Positions 5,455 to 6,089 of a stretch of 6,089 nucleotides of DNA are shown here, one piece after another. Each line of letters opens with the position of its first letter. Position 1 is the first letter of the stretch. Source of the stretch: Mycobacterium sp. (GTDB taxonomy: Bacteria; Actinomycetota; Actinomycetes; Mycobacteriales; Mycobacteriaceae); contig JAOPWF010000359.1 of assembly GCA_025965815.1 (NCBI GenBank), forward strand, positions 1 to 6,089. Reading direction: 5' to 3'. The position numbers and the translations under genes were made by a program. The notes under the pieces were generated by a model. It searched no databases. It worked only from the letters and a program-made list of their open reading frames with translations, and was not told the DNA's origin.

Positions 5455-5471
5455 ACCCAGCGGGTCTGTGA

Positions 5472-6089
<618 letters not shown>

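Noticed and set aside
5349..5456. Upstream extension of the DUF3152 protein to an ATG at 5456
   Set aside because: The added 36 residues are Arg/Cys-rich and unlike a protein start, and would place the inverted repeats and candidate operators inside the gene.
4476..5471. 331-codon plus-strand frame opposite the DUF3152 gene
   Set aside because: The minus strand encodes the zinc motif, membrane segment and ordered domain. The plus-strand product is His/Arg/Gly-rich without family features.

Overview
The window looks like chromosomal DNA from a mycobacterium or close relative. It is GC-rich, uses many GTG starts, and its gene order matches the Mycobacterium tuberculosis segment Rv3202c to Rv3208 as I remember it: adnA, lipV, an alkyltransferase-like gene, a TIGR02569 gene, moeZ, a DUF3152 gene and a TetR regulator. 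I identified the genes by reading translations and motifs, without any search. I see no mobile element, tRNA, rRNA, CRISPR array or phage gene, and no sharp change in codon use. This is conserved housekeeping DNA, not an accessory island.

Left third (1-2182). The N-terminal 274 codons of the AdnA helicase-nuclease subunit run leftwards off the window. Facing away across 79 bases is a small rightward operon. It holds LipV, an alpha/beta-hydrolase lipase/esterase, and an O6-alkylguanine alkyltransferase-like (ATL) protein whose active-site Cys is replaced by Trp (PWHR). The two overlap by four bases (GTGA). The ATL frame continues about 50 codons beyond its domain, antisense to the next gene, which may mark a frameshift.

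Middle (2028-4201). Two leftward genes lie here. The first is a TIGR02569 protein with a degenerate aminoglycoside-phosphotransferase-like fold. The second is moeZ, an adenylyltransferase-rhodanese fusion that activates and sulfurates sulfur-carrier proteins. A long GC-rich hairpin lies between them, about 30 bases after the moeZ stop.

Right third (4202-6089). A leftward gene encodes a membrane-anchored DUF3152 zinc-protease-like protein. It diverges from a rightward TetR regulator that is cut by the window edge. Their 198-base shared control region contains a perfect 14-bp palindrome and an 11-bp inverted repeat, both plausible operators.

Expression signals fall into two classes. moeZ and tetR have clear Shine-Dalgarno sequences. 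lipV, the TIGR02569 gene and the DUF3152 gene begin with GTG, lack an obvious Shine-Dalgarno, and have a -10-like hexamer 6-7 bases before the start, as in leaderless mycobacterial transcripts. The genes do not form one pathway. The themes are DNA repair (AdnA, ATL), sulfur transfer (MoeZ), lipid or ester hydrolysis (LipV) and a cell-envelope protein with a neighbouring regulator. I found no clearly novel multi-gene system. The best leads are the ATL C-terminus, the degenerate kinase motifs, the DUF3152 zinc-motif spacing and the palindromic control region.
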